Shown here: positions 1 through 10,789 of the stretch, piece after piece
Layout of the letters: every line of letters begins with the position of its first letter
Numbering within the stretch: position 1 is the first letter of the stretch
Source: Bathynomus jamesi
Taxonomy: Eukaryota; Arthropoda; Malacostraca; Isopoda; Cirolanidae
Assembly: GCA_023014485.1 (NCBI GenBank)
Contig: JAJOZX010003208.1
Location: forward strand, 396,001-460,000
Reading direction: 5' to 3'
Length of the DNA stretch: 64,000 nucleotides
Translations under genes and position numbers: made by a program
The notes under the pieces: generated by a model
What the model was told of the DNA's origin: nothing
Database searches by the model: none
Seen by the model: only the letters and a program-made list of their open reading frames with translations

Positions 1-664
1 AGACCCTTCCTTAGTATAAGCTAGTTGAAAATTGTGATCAAATGAACTCTACAATTGGTCATTTATATATATTAGCTTAATTATCACAGTTTATCATTAC
101 TTATGATAATGGTGGTGATTTAATTCACTGCCATTTATCTAAATGTTCTTGGTTTGAGATAATTTTTAAATTTTGAATTGTTACATTAATCTGAGTAGAC
201 TAGGTTAGTATTGCATAAAGATTAAGATTATATTCTGTATGTACACATTGATGACACTAAAAAGAATTAAATAAATATTAAAAATTGATTACCTTACTTG
301 TTCCATGCTGAATATTGTGTAGATTGAAAGATAGGCCTAGGCTCATATTCATTGGCAAAAGTTTAAGATAGATCTATCTTATACCTACCACATCTGCTTC
401 TGTCATTAAATATTAATCTCTTTCAGTAGACTAGCGAAGTTGCAGGTAAAAGTTGTGGCCCCCATAACATATATAGCTATATACTGTACAATATAGATTA
501 GGCATTTAAAAACTACTAAAACTGAGTTTAAATTAAGAGCTAAGATTTAAACATAAATTTTGCAAAGATTTAAAGGTAGGCCCAATCTCCTATTCACTAA
601 TAAAATTCAAAACTGTTGTTATATACTCGTACCCTATATCTGAGAAAACAAGAAATCAAGAAAT
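1..664. other. Upstream region of ZW10, nothing else recognised
   Basis: AT-rich DNA before the first ZW10 coding exon. It should contain the promoter and 5' leader, but I see no convincing TATA box, CpG-rich patch, coding frame or transposon end. The bases just before the start codon are A-rich. A non-coding first exon further upstream cannot be excluded. Confidence 0.4.
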
Positions 665-698
665 ATGTCTTTGGTTGCAGATGTTATTGCTTCTACCA
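665..698 (+). CDS. ZW10: ZW10 exon 1 (start of kinetochore/tethering protein ZW10)
   Basis: Encodes MSLVADVIAST plus one base of the next codon, then a GTAAGT donor at 699. Animal ZW10 proteins begin in the same way (human MASFVTEVLA). ZW10 belongs to the Rod-Zwilch-ZW10 complex, which recruits dynein and Mad1 to kinetochores for the spindle checkpoint, and to the NRZ tether that captures Golgi-derived vesicles at the ER. The N-terminal part of the protein is a coiled coil. This is the only ATG that joins in frame to the conserved second exon. The exon is short and was identified by homology and splice phase, not by length. Confidence 0.75.
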
Positions 699-747
699 GT
701 AAGTACTTTTTTTTCTGGAAATGTAAATAAAAAATAATGTTTTATCT

Positions 748-1137
748 CAATGATTCCCAACCTGTGATACCATGTACCACTGATGGTGTGTGAAACTTTT
801 TTAGGTGGTATGTAAGAGTTATAAATATGCAGTTTGCTAATTGATAATTACTTTCATGATGATATTTTCAAAAGCAATAATAATGTTATGTGGGCTTGCA
901 TGCTATCCAATTCTAGATCAGTTTTGAATTATTTGACAATAACATGCAAGTCCAAAATCAGTATTTTGATTCAGTACAAATGTCAATGAATATCATTAGA
1001 ATAGAAATAACATTTTAGATAAGGCTGAAAATTCAAGAGTGAACACCACAGTTCTCTCCCTACAGATTTCGATACCACCTTACTTCCTTTATGATAGTAC
1101 TTAGAAAAGCATAGAATAAAAAGGTTGGGAATCCCTG
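748..1137. mobile_element. hAT-type MITE in ZW10 intron 1
   Basis: The ends form an imperfect inverted repeat: CAATGATTCCCAACC on the left and GGTTGGGAATCCCTG on the right. This is the same type as the CAGTGGTTCTCAACC ends of Charlie-like hAT elements. The flanks (ttttatct / ctttagct) look like a decayed 8-bp target duplication. No transposase is present. Confidence 0.55.
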
Positions 1138-1600
1138 CTTTAGCTACTGTAAATTTGTGCAGAAAATTAAGTATGTCATTTGTTTCTTTATTAAAAAGTT
1201 CTTCATGGAAATAGAAGTGTAGAGAAATACTTGTGTACCAGAAATGACTTTTCACTTAATGATATATTCCAATAGTAGAACCTCATAATTTTGTATTGAA
1301 CATTAATAAATATCCACTGAATAATTAATTAATGAATTTTCTCTACTGCAAAAAGTACTGTAACTTGGGAAATTTTCACTTCCACATATAAAATACACTC
1401 CTTTCCTTTCCATCTTGAAAGGTGGTGATGCAACTTTATAAAGTTAGTCCTTGCTGGAGAAGAGTATTGTCCATATTCATTAAATGGACAAATTTTTTGT
1501 TTTTAAATGAGTGACTAAATGAGTGACCTTGGACACAAACCCTGAAACATAGACACTAAAATAAAAGAGTAATACAAATTTCCTTAAACATTCATTTCAG

Positions 1601-1830
1601 AACAAAGTGGTGGGCATACTGATATTCTACTTATGGAAATGGAAAAACTCTTCAAACAAGCTGAAGAAGCTAGAGTCAGTGTTTGTCAGGTTCTCAGTTC
1701 ACATTATGTAGAACTATCATCATCATTTAATGATGCTGTTCATCTTGAAGATAAAGTCAGAAATGTTTACAAGACATCTCATCACTCGATACCCAAATTA
1801 GAGAAGAAGTTAGTAGATGTTGCGGATAAT
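1601..1830 (+). CDS. ZW10: ZW10 exon 2
   Basis: Starts after a TTCATTTCAG acceptor. Its first two bases complete the codon split with exon 1, and 76 codons follow. The segment around EKLFKQAEEARVSVCQVLSS and DKVRNVYKTSHHSIPKLEKK aligns with the amphipathic N-terminal coiled coil of ZW10 (human TRRVEEIKGEVCNMISKKY and after). The donor is taken at 1831 (AAT|GTATGG), a weak site, because only this choice gives the phase needed by exon 3. A nearby alternative four to five bases further on breaks the frame. Confidence 0.82.
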
Positions 1831-3081
1831 GTATGGTAATTTAAGACTTGTTGAAGTTAAAGCTAGGATTATGCAGGTAAATTTAGGTGTGGTACAGTAC
1901 AGGCTTGCTGCAGACTTAGTTTATCCAATTTCTTCTGGATAATGAGGGTGTCCAGTCCACAATTTATCCTATAAAACAGCCACATAATGGTTTTGGGGCA
2001 TTTTTCCTTACCAAAAAGCAGGGATTTCAGAACTGAATTAGCTATTACCTTTTTTTTATCAGATCAACATTATTCTTTACAAATGACATCAACTTTGAAC
2101 TTCAATTCGTGTAATTTGCTACCAAGTTTTATATTTTTAAACTACACCCTGTTATTTATTTTCATTTCTGTTATTCTTCATTAATACTTTTATATAGGAA
2201 ACAAAGTATTTTGTATTTCTGTCTGGTTAAACCAAGTTTTAGCACATTTAGCCCATCACTGACCAGTTGTTAATTCATTAGTAGGATTATTTATGGATAC
2301 TGTTTCTATTTCTGCTTGGTTTGAGCTTTATTGATAAATTAGGTAATGTATGCTAGCCTCTTTGTTTCTGTCTTCAAGATTATAGGCACATGCTCTGTAA
2401 TTAAGCTCATTTTGTGTTTATCAGAGAAGCTAGTGTCTAGTGTAATGAGATTTTCATCTTTTATGTTAATTAGTAATTCACTTACTGATGCTGTATTTGA
2501 AGGCAGATTTGCTCATTTAATATTAAAGTGTCCAGTCTCCCATTTAGAATAACTTTTTTTTTTTTTTTATCAATGAGTCCCTAATAAAATAATGTAATAG
2601 ATTGATTCTTGCACAGTACTCATTACTGAAATACACTGAAATATGGATCAATAAAAGATTCCACATTCGCACAACTTGACTGAGATATTACAAACATTAT
2701 TATTTGAGCATTTTATTTTCAAGCAAAACATATACCTAACTGCCCAATGAAAATACAACGCATTGTAAATAATAATTTTTGTAATAAGCCCTTGGTTATT
2801 TAGCTCTATTCTTATACTATTGTGGGCATTGAAAATATGAAAAAGCCTGATAAAACCTAAAACCCCCCAAGTGGGTTGGGTTTTTTCAATAAAACACTGG
2901 ATTTTTGCCAACCCTGCACATGAGGTGGAAGTCATTAATGTTCAAAATTTATACTTGTAATTCAAAAGTTCAAAATGGGTGGTACATGCATACTCTATTA
3001 GTTGAAAATGGACAAAGTTTATATGAAACTAGCAGGTAACCTGCCCTTCACAGTTGCCAACCCAGGCTCACAAAATGCCAC
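1831..3081. other. Start of intron 2, no clear element
   Basis: AT-rich intron with a T tract near 2547. The stretch ending at 2916 finishes in TTTTTGCCAACCCTG, matching the right terminal repeat of the hAT family seen complete at 21594-25483. I could not find a matching left end, so it may be a solo end or a decayed MITE. Confidence 0.35.
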
Positions 3082-3763
3082 TACAGGTGACCCTCTGTAT
3101 ACACGGTTTCAGCTATACACTGTTTTGGTATTGCTCCCCACTCCCCCCTATACGCGGGAGGGGATCTCATCCATACACGGTTTCTCGAGCCGACACAGCT
3201 GTGTGTGGTGGCCTGTCACTCTACCCCTCCCTTAATTGTGGCGAAGATTCTATTACCAATTTTGCAAATTTACAAATTATACATCACATAAAGGATGTTA
3301 TCCAATATTTTAATTAATCATTATGTTAAATATATGCATCTCTAATGATTTTAACTTCTTTACAATGTATTTTTATACTTTATTAGTACTACAATTAAAA
3401 AATAAATCACAACAAATAATCACAATAAATAACAAAACACTCACCAGTAAACATCGTCCACAGCAACTCTACCCAATCTGCCTACCTTTATTTGTAAGTT
3501 AAACCATTTTTTTCTTGTTACTGCAGTAATAATATTTTGTGCAGTTAATATATAAATATACATGTATGTATAGTATGTGTTTTGGTGTTTCTGTACTTTT
3601 TAGTGATGTATGAGGAAATATAGTTGGTCATAAGGAGGGGGTCAGTTGGTCTAGGGATTGATTGTATTTTTTCCCATAAGGTATTAGTCCCTGTATGCAC
3701 AGTTTCCATTTATATGGGCATTTTCAGGAACCTAACCCCCGTGTATACCGAGGGTCACCTGTA
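3082..3763. mobile_element. Pogo/Tigger-like MITE
   Basis: Near-perfect inverted ends of about 24 bp start ACAGGTGACCCTC on the left and finish GAGGGTCACCTGT on the right, each at a TA dinucleotide as expected for Tc1/mariner/pogo insertions. The ACCCTC...ACACGG pattern resembles ends of vertebrate Tigger-derived MITEs. A secondary inverted motif (tacacggttt) occurs inside. No transposase frame is present. Confidence 0.7.
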
Positions 3764-3998
3764 AATTCACTTCAAAAAGTAGCCAAAAAGTTGCCAGATG
3801 TGGAGTAGCCAAAATATTGCTAAATTTTGTATAGTAGCCAAAATGGATTAGCCAAATCACTTCAAAAAGTCACCAGATATGGAGATATGGAGCCATTCCA
3901 CTCAAAAATGTTGATTATATTTCTTGCTCATTGATCCTTTTATGTAAAAAAAATGCTGTACTGATAGTCGTACAAATATATAAGGCCATACAACCCAA

Positions 3999-5044
3999 CA
4001 GAGCTGGGCAGTAACGCAGTACTTTTTTAGTAATGGTAATGCTAATGGCGTTACATTTCAAATCAAGTAACTCTCTCAGTAATGATGTTACTATTTTAGG
4101 GAAATACATTTGTTAGTCGTTACTCGTTACTTTTTTATCGTAGCTCGCAATTAGTTTCTTTCGATCCTCACTCATTATTCATTAACTGTTAAAAATTTGT
4201 CCTTCACTATGAGCGAGGTGTGCACTGTGCATGTTGGCCATTGGCATGCTGGCAGCCTACCCCCACCAGGGTTGTGGAGTCGGAGTCGTGGAGTCGCACG
4301 TTTCAGGGTGGAGTCGGAGTCGGTAAAAAACTTCCGACTCCGACTCCAATTTCTGTGTCCTGTGTCACCCTTAATTTCTAAATCCTAAATACTAACATTT
4401 AGGTTATTTAGTTTTTTGGTCAATAAACCTTATTCATTGATAGCCCCTAGATTAAGTTTTTTTAATATTTTTTTTTTACATTTTCAGAATATACAATTAA
4501 TATTTATTTAAATATAAAATATAAAATATAAAATTTCACACTTAGTGTGGTGGTGATGAAATGTCTTATTATTATGATAATTATAGAGTGAAACACTAGA
4601 GGAGTCGGAGTCATATATTTAAAATATGAGGAGTCAGAGTTGGATTTTTAGATTTTTTACAATGTGTGGAGTCGGAGTCGGAAAATTTTGGACCGACTCC
4701 ACAACCCTGCCCCCACCCACCCTCTCCCCCTACACTGACAGCACTGTCAAAGTAAAAAGACGAAGAACCCTGAAGCAGGGAGGGACTTAAGTTCAACAGA
4801 GGTTTCGTCATTCCTCTCATCTGGGCCTTCATGGCACGTTAGCTCTGCATCCTTCCCATCCACTAACTTTAAAAATATGTTTATTAAACTTAACACTCCT
4901 ATACCATCTAGTGCTGCTGTTGAGCAGGTTTTTTTAGCACGGAAGGATATACTGCATCTGAAACGAGGCTCGCTCTTAGATGCAACTTTTGAGAAGCTTG
5001 TTTTCTTAAAGGCCAATAAAGATCTTTTGAATAATAGTTCTTAA
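3999..5044 (+). mobile_element. Decayed hAT transposon with hATC tail
   Basis: The left end CAGAGCTGGGCAGTAACG is a typical hAT terminus of the 'TGGGCAGTAACG' kind found in many animals. On the + strand, about 4880-5044 encodes a C-terminal hAT dimerisation block: PSSAAVEQVF, then a run ending FEKLVFLKANKD before the stop. The domains between them are missing and no right terminal repeat was found, so this is an internally deleted, 3'-incomplete copy. A MITE at 4267-4709 is nested inside. Confidence 0.65.
4267..4709. mobile_element. hAT-type MITE (GTGGAGTCGG family)
   Basis: Inverted ends CAGGGTTGTGGAGTCGG and GGACCGACTCCACAACCCTG, with further internal GGAGTCGGAGTCG copies in both orientations. 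The flanking 7-mer cccccac is repeated on both sides, close to the 8-bp duplication of hAT elements, although the site is low in complexity. It sits inside the older hAT copy. Confidence 0.7.
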
Positions 5045-5319
5045 GTTTGTATATTTAGCTAATAAATTTCAGTTATCATTGCCATGCACAATAACTCATT
5101 TGATTCATTTCTTTAGTATTTCGTATTATTGTTTTGTAAAACTAAACTTTCCTGGTATATTCTAGCATTAGTAAATTAGTATCAGTAGTATGCTACATCC
5201 ATTTTCCTTTTCTCGGTTTTCCTAAGTTTCTTAGTAGTGACTACATCAAGTGTTCTAATCATCATTTGCCTTTCTGTTCTCTGGTTTGTCAAGAATTTCC
5301 TTTCAGCTTCAGATACTCT
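5045..5319. other. Intronic spacer
   Basis: AT-rich intronic DNA; I see no gene or element end here. Confidence 0.4.
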
Positions 5320-5641
5320 TCATTCTTTGCCACATGAACAAGAGTCAAAATTACACTGACATGCTGCAATATCGAATAATTTGGTTGAAGCATCTAGAAG
5401 AAATTTATTTTTCAATGATTTGTAAACTTCCTGCTTTTGTCTGTCCTTTGATCGTTTGATTAAAGATTTGTATTTATCATTAAATACCTTGATCTTATGA
5501 ATGACACCTTTGTGAGAAATGATAGGAATTAAGGACTTCTTCCATAACTCTTTCACTTGACAAGCAACATTTTCTGCAATGTCTGATACACTTGGTTCAG
5601 TTTTTCTGCCATCTGTTCTCATATTTTCTCTTACTAGCAAA

Positions 5642-6535
5642 TACAGGGTGTCCATAAATGATTACCCTGATTAAAGCATGCTATAACTTTTAAATAAACA
5701 ATCATATTCAAACACAGTTTTAATCATAAGTAGATAAACATGCAAAGTTTTGATACATAGTTAATGAACTTAATAAGCTTCCACATGTGCACCCCTAGTG
5801 GCATGTAAAATGTCTAAACGGTATTCACACTCATGCCACACATTTTCCAACATTTGTGGGTTAACTGTTGCAGTTGCATCCATAATGCGTTCTCGCAATG
5901 TCCTGATATCTGGAACAACTGTTGCATAAACCAAATCTTTAACATGACCCCAGAGAAATGTCAATAGCAAATTGTCGCATTTTGGACAGTCATCAGGCTT
6001 CAGTTCTTGAACAATTTGTACCTTGTAGGCGTGTAACTTCAAACATTTGTGTAACACCTTGTGCACCATAGACTTCGGTATCTTTAGTTGGCATGAAGCT
6101 TGTCTTACCGATTTCCTTGGTGACTGTGTGAAAGCAGTTTGAATGTTTTCCACTGTCCCATCGGAAACTGATGGTCTATCACTGCTCTTTCCCTTTTCCA
6201 CATTTCCAGTTTCCAAGAATTTTTTCATCCACAACTTAATTAACTTCACATCAGGTGGATTCTTTCCATACTTTGTTCTGAACCTTCGCTGAACACTGAC
6301 AGGAGATTTTGTTTCTGCAAGCCACACAACACATTGTGCCTTCTCTGTCACAGATGCCATCTTAACTGAACAGCTACTACAGCGCTCCTAGAGGTGAATG
6401 CGGTAGACGAAACACACCAGCACAGAAACTCTATGCATGTACGAGATCACCTGTAAAAAGAAAATGGATGTAAGATTTGTCATTAAAACATGAGAGCATA
6501 CTGTTTTCAGGGTAAACATTTATGGACACCCTGTA
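5642..6535 (-). mobile_element. Mariner-family element, internally deleted
   Basis: Inverted ends CAGGGTGTCCATAAATG and CATTTATGGACACCCTG are each flanked by TA. The element interrupts the family A frame exactly at a TA. At about 0.9 kb it is too short for a full transposase of this family, and the catalytic core has been deleted (see the ORF at 5770-6360). Confidence 0.85.
5770..6360 (-). CDS. Truncated mariner-like transposase (DNA-binding part only)
   Basis: A 196-codon open frame starting MASVTEKAQCVVWLAETKSP. The first 120 residues are the helix-turn-helix DNA-binding half common in arthropod mariner-like proteins (VQRRFRTKYGKNPPD, RKSVRQAS, MVHKVLHKCLKLHAYKVQ). After KPDD the sequence jumps to FLWGHVKDLVYATVVPDI, the C-terminal tail. 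The whole catalytic region with its D,D,D residues is missing, yet the frame stays open. It could bind transposon ends but not cut them. Whether it is expressed cannot be told from sequence. Confidence 0.75.
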   Translation of the reverse strand: MASVTEKAQCVVWLAETKSPVSVQRRFRTKYGKNPPDVKLIKLWMKKFLETGNVEKGKSSDRPSVSDGTVENIQTAFTQSPRKSVRQASCQLKIPKSMVHKVLHKCLKLHAYKVQIVQELKPDDCPKCDNLLLTFLWGHVKDLVYATVVPDIRTLRERIMDATATVNPQMLENVWHECEYRLDILHATRGAHVEAY

Positions 6536-6643
6536 GTATCTGAAGACCTTTTTGAATGTAGGTAAAGCATTCCCACTAAGTTCATATGGGCTTCCAAAAA
6601 CAGAATCAGTCCATTTCTTTTGCATCTTAACACACACCATCAT

Positions 6644-7047
6644 ACAAATTTATATCGCAAAACTAAATTATCTGCAAAAGATTAATACAGTAGTGATTAC
6701 CATGAATATTTAGAATAACTTACTGTATGAAGGGAAAAATCAAATTTCTATTTTAAAAAACAAATGTAACAAAATTTATTTTAAATATGAAAAATTTCAA
6801 TAAGCCTACTTCAGCATGAAGTATTTGATAACCCAAATAGTGTAAAACATCCATGCATTTACATCGGCTGGATTTCAAGTTGTTTTGTCTATATGCTGTA
6901 GATCCAGCCATTGTTCCAATTTAGGAACAATTTAATTCAACGTGTAATATTATTATTATTTTTCAAATATAACGTAAAATACAAACAGTCTAAAAACTAG
7001 TCATTTTCTCAAGATTATAACTGAAATCAATAAATTTCAAATAGAAG
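6644..7047. other. Intronic spacer
   Basis: AT-rich intron DNA. No coding frame, terminal repeat or tandem repeat stands out. Confidence 0.4.
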
Positions 7048-7506
7048 TACCGTATTTTTCGGTGTATAAGACGCACCCCTATTTTCAAGGCCTTTTTTCA
7101 GGAAAAAATTATGACCAACTGCCTAGTTGTCAGAAAATGTCCGTAATTTTCTACGAGGCTGACTTTTGTTAAAGCCCTCTGTCAAAAGTATGGTGATACG
7201 TTTTCTTTTACCCATACTCATTATAAGAAAATAGTATTAAGTATACAGGAGACTATACTATATGTTATGAAATATAAAAGTAAATCATTATGCAATATGT
7301 ACTGTTTTTCTTGTTATCAGTGGGTTGGGAAGAGTAGAAACTTAGTGTAAAATGACTAAGAGATGATGAATTTTTGTAAAATTCAATCAGTTCTTCTACC
7401 CAATATAAAGGTAATATTATGACCTTTGGTGTATAGGATGCGGGGTGATTTTGAGACCCCTTTTTTTTGAAAAAAAAGTGCGTCTTATACACCAAAAAAT
7501 ATAGTA
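7048..7506. mobile_element. MITE with GTGTATAAGACGCAC ends
   Basis: Terminal inverted repeats of about 28 bp run into GGTGTATAAGACGCAC on the left and GTGCGTCTTATACACC on the right, starting and ending at TAC/GTA. The interior has no transposase. End sequences of this 'TATTTTTCGGTGTATAAGACG' type recur in many animal genomes. The flanking TA would fit a TA-targeting family, but I cannot assign the superfamily. Confidence 0.7.
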
Positions 7507-8147
7507 CCTACCAAAATAAAGTTGTATCAAAGGGCACATTCAGTACATCTGATTTCCACACAATCTGATGAAGCACAGTAAAGTTGTAGGTAACTATGCA
7601 AATTTCAACAAGATGACACTCACAGTGAAGTCTCAAGCAAACCTGTCACAACAGGATATAACTTAGGGAAAACATTCAGTTGAAAATATGTTCCAAAATG
7701 GGAACAATGACAGCTAATTGGTTAAGGCAACCTTTTTTGGATTGGTTGCTAAGCAGTAATTACCGCCCAAGCTTCATTGGTATTCATAATTTTTATCTTA
7801 TGGTATGCTTGACTGAAACCTTGAATATTATTTTTTTTGAGAAGTCTAGTTTTCAGGTGTAATCAATTAGTTTCAATTGTACTGTTTTCTTATCTAATAA
7901 CAGATTTTTCATTAAGATTTGTATTCCAATAGGATATTATGATTATTATCCACTGGTAGACCTGACAAGATACGTGAATACTTGCATTATTCAGTATTAT
8001 TTCAAGACATAAAAGTGTCAGGTGGACCCTGAAGATATTGCTGTAGGACAAAATAATTTCTGCAGTGGTGTTTTCTCATGAAATGTCATATTTTCCTACC
8101 CTGGCTGATTCAATATTTGAGAGATGACTTTTTCACTGCACTCTATA
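7507..8147. other. Intronic spacer
   Basis: No gene or element recognised. Confidence 0.4.
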
Positions 8148-8365
8148 ATGGTCACCCTTCTTTGGAACAGGCTGAATGAAAGTGAACTTTTAGCAGGAAG
8201 GAAAAATACCAGATGAAAGACAAAGACAAAAGAGTTTGCCTAGACAGGGCATCAGCACAGAAGCACAGATAGGGCAGGAAAAACATCTTTGGAAGAGATT
8301 CAAATTTCTGACATAAAAGGTCAGAGGGGGGAGGTGATGGAGGAACATCACTTTAGCCATGGTAT
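8148..8365 (-). mobile_element. Fragment of Jockey-like LINE
   Basis: Diverged match, on the minus strand, to 59255-59520 of the Jockey-like element at 57926-61040: the same order of motifs (tctttggaacaggctgaatg, ccagatgaaagacaaagac, catctttggaagagattc). It covers the stretch just before the reverse transcriptase and carries no open frame. Confidence 0.65.
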
Positions 8366-9129
8366 ATGAGTAACAAATTCTGGTACTGTATATTGTGGAG
8401 TGAGCTAAGGAAACCTATTTAAACAAATTTTAAATTTAAAAATATACAAATTAAAAGTTTTCACATTAAATTAGTAAAATTTATGAAGCGAATTGATTTT
8501 TAAAAATGTATGCAAAACATCAGTATTGGCATTGGCTAAATTTTGGAATTGGTACATCACTACTAAAAACTTATTCCATGATTACACTTATAGATGTGTA
8601 AAGTTTTCATACAGGAATAGTAGTAAAGTATAAACCAGACAAGGTTCTCTCCCTCCTCCACTAACTGCTACAGACAGAAAATAGTGGTGAAAGAAGATTT
8701 ATTGGGAAGTAGGAAAAAGTATAATGAAGAGAATAACTTCAGAGTTCATTCACACCATGCATACACTTGTCTTGTGTACTCAGTTACACATTAGAAGACA
8801 GTGGAACATAAAGATAGCATGAATCTAAACTATGGTACTTAATCTAATCTACACCATGAATTTTTTTTTAAGGAATTTTTTTCTGTTATGTACAAGAAGT
8901 TATCATTTTGTTTGTTGCATCATTTCTCTGCACCCTGCCATATCAAAGATTTATCATGTAGTAATTTATATTGTCCTTCACATGGGAATTACCAAGATAG
9001 AGGAGCACTGGTCTAGAGGGCACCTCCAGCTGGCCAGACCTACAATTTAAGAATTTTTTTTTTTTTTTTAAATTTTCATGTACAATATTTAAAACTAAGT
9101 TCCACTCTAAGTAGCTTCCATGAAGATGA
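8366..9129. other. Intronic spacer
   Basis: AT-rich, with no recognised gene or repeat. A T tract lies at about 9055-9069. Confidence 0.4.
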
Positions 9130-9870
9130 TTATCACTATTTGGAGGTTTTGACTCCCAGGAGATCTCATCAAGCTTCCCATCATCTGAGAACTCTGTGTT
9201 TCAAAACACATACCTGACCAGTGCCTCCTACTACATTAATTGACAAAGGGAATATTACTACTACTACTCTATCTTAACTAGTCCTTCTTCGAGCAACACC
9301 CTTTTAATAATAGAAAAAAAAGGGAAGGAGTAAAAGAAAGAAAGAAGGGGAGAGAGCACTGGAATCCCAAAATAATTGAAGATAACTATTCAGAGGTTTT
9401 GACTCCCCCAGAGTTCTCATCTATTACAAACGAGTAAATAAAAATAAGATTTTAAAAAAGTATCATTTGAAAACTCCCAGTACTACGATATGAGACCCAA
9501 CCACTGCCTCCAACTACATTTATGACCAAAAGAGAACACCAACTTCAATCCAACCAACTCCCTTTATAATCCCCCCCCTTTGTAGACTTATTCAGAGGTT
9601 TTGACTCCTGAGTGTTCCCAGTGACGGCACCCAGTGCTCCGTAACCAGACTGGACCAGCGCCTCCTACTCCATTTACATCTTGAGGAAAATCATTGCTTC
9701 TCTCTCAACAAATGAACACTATGCGCTTATAGAGTAGCCATTCTTTATACTTAATTAGTTATTTGGAGGTTTTGTCTCCTTAGAATTCCCATCAAGCTTC
9801 CTGTCTCTACCAATGGGGTATCATTTGAGAACTCCCAGTGCTCTGTAACCAAACTGCATTGCTTCTGATC
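9130..9870. repeat. Diverged tandem repeat, about four units
   Basis: A motif 'ttyrgaggttttgactcc' recurs near 9138, 9390, 9592 and 9762. Each copy is followed at similar distances by a 'gagaactcccagtgct'-like segment and then 'gcctcctactacatt'. Units are about 170-250 bp and heavily diverged, which suggests an old local amplification. No protein frame runs through it. Confidence 0.55.
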
Positions 9871-9914
9871 TACAAGTACTTTAAAAGTTGAAATTAGAGA
9901 TATTTCACAATTAA

Positions 9915-10016
9915 CCCTTTCAATGCTGCACACTGTCACAGATTTATGACTGCTGCTCCAGTCAACTAGAATTGTGATCCTATAGAGCTGATGTGACTTC
10001 TCAATGCTACCCCGGG
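9915..10016. mobile_element. Possible short piggyBac-type MITE
   Basis: A 102-bp interval lies between two TTAA sites and begins CCC and ends GGG, the arrangement left by piggyBac elements. The inverted repeat is too short to be conclusive. A clearer TTAA-flanked element of the same kind is at 45089-45240. Confidence 0.35.
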
Positions 10017-10020
10017 TTAA

Positions 10021-10484
10021 TAATATCAAAATAGAAAAATAATTTTATATAACAGAACACCTTAATACTAACAAGACAATGTTGCATGAGCTTGCCAATC
10101 TTTTATTTTTACTTTGGGAATGATTTTCTTATGACTCAATTACACTCGCATTCAAATTTAACTCAATTAGTTGACACAAAATGACCCAGTTTGTTACAGT
10201 AGAAAATCTTAACAATAACACAGGCCTGCAAAATTGAGGGTCCTAAAAACGTTTTTGAAATTGTATGCTGGTTTTATAGGAATTTGGGGTGCTAAATCCA
10301 AAAATGGCCTCAGATTTGCTCCATCACGTATAGTTTTTTCACAATTTGCTATGACGTTTTTATGTTGTAATATGTTACTGAATAAAATAAGTAGTGAAGA
10401 ATTACCACATGAAACCTATTTCCTGACCATTTCTGAATATATTTATTTTAAAAAACTATAAAACTTGGATACTTACATCTTTAC
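10021..10484. other. Intronic spacer
   Basis: No gene or element end recognised between the TTAA-flanked interval and the end of the family C pseudogene. Confidence 0.4.
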
Positions 10485-10530
10485 TTAGTGGAATGGCTTA
10501 GTAGTCCCATTTTCTTTTGCCAGTGAAGCT

Positions 10531-10540
10531 GCGCCTGTTG
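10531..10540. repeat. MULE target-site duplication, left copy
   Basis: GCGCCTGTTG, repeated exactly at 12575-12584. A 10-bp duplication is within the 8-11 bp typical of Mutator-like elements. Confidence 0.85.
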
Positions 10541-10546
10541 GTTCTA

Positions 10547-10681
10547 GGTAAATTCCCCCACGGTAATTTCCACCGCGGTAAATTCCACCATGGATATTGC
10601 ACTGAGGGCAAATTCCTCCATGGTAAATTCCACCTCAGAAAATTCCCCCTATGGAAAATTTAACCAAAGGTAAATTCCACC
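10547..10681. repeat. MULE left terminal array, nine 15-bp units
   Basis: Nine consecutive 15-bp units of the type ggtaaattccaccat with variants. Units 4-6 match, in order, units of the inverted right array, while the number of units outside this matched core differs (three on the left, five on the right). Confidence 0.8.
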
Positions 10682-10789
10682 ATTGGTATTTTAATTAAAA
10701 TTAGGTAAGTTAAAAAAATAAAAAATGGGAAATTTATTTTCACATAAAACAGGTTAAAAATTAAGTAAGAAATATTTATTGAAGAATCT

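Larger units (their letters stand above)
5320..6643 (-). pseudogene. Family A mobile-element protein, split by a mariner insertion
   Basis: The minus-strand frame starts MMVCVKMQKKWTDSVFG at 6643, stops at the mariner boundary 6535, and resumes in the same frame from 5641 to 5320. The resumed part contains VKELWKKSLIPIISHKG and a cysteine-rich end, KLFDIAACQC...CSCGKE. If the mariner plus one TA copy is ignored, the reading frame is continuous. The layout (LLVRE, then ELWxKxxxPIISxKG, then LFDIxxCxC) matches the N-terminal part of the gene at 42525-44636, so both belong to one repeated family. Only the N-terminal part is present. I do not know a named domain for it. Similar uncharacterised proteins occur in repeat-rich animal genomes (from memory). 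Confidence 0.55.

Noticed and set aside
983..1255. 90-codon minus-strand open frame near ZW10 exon 1
   Set aside because: Covers the edge of a MITE and plain intron; no motif, AT-rich chance frame.
4611..5016. Minus-strand frames over the hAT remnant
   Set aside because: The + strand carries the recognisable hAT C-terminal domain; the minus frames are its shadows.
9130..9870. CRISPR-like array
   Set aside because: Units are diverged, unevenly spaced and in a eukaryotic intron; no short identical repeats with unique spacers.
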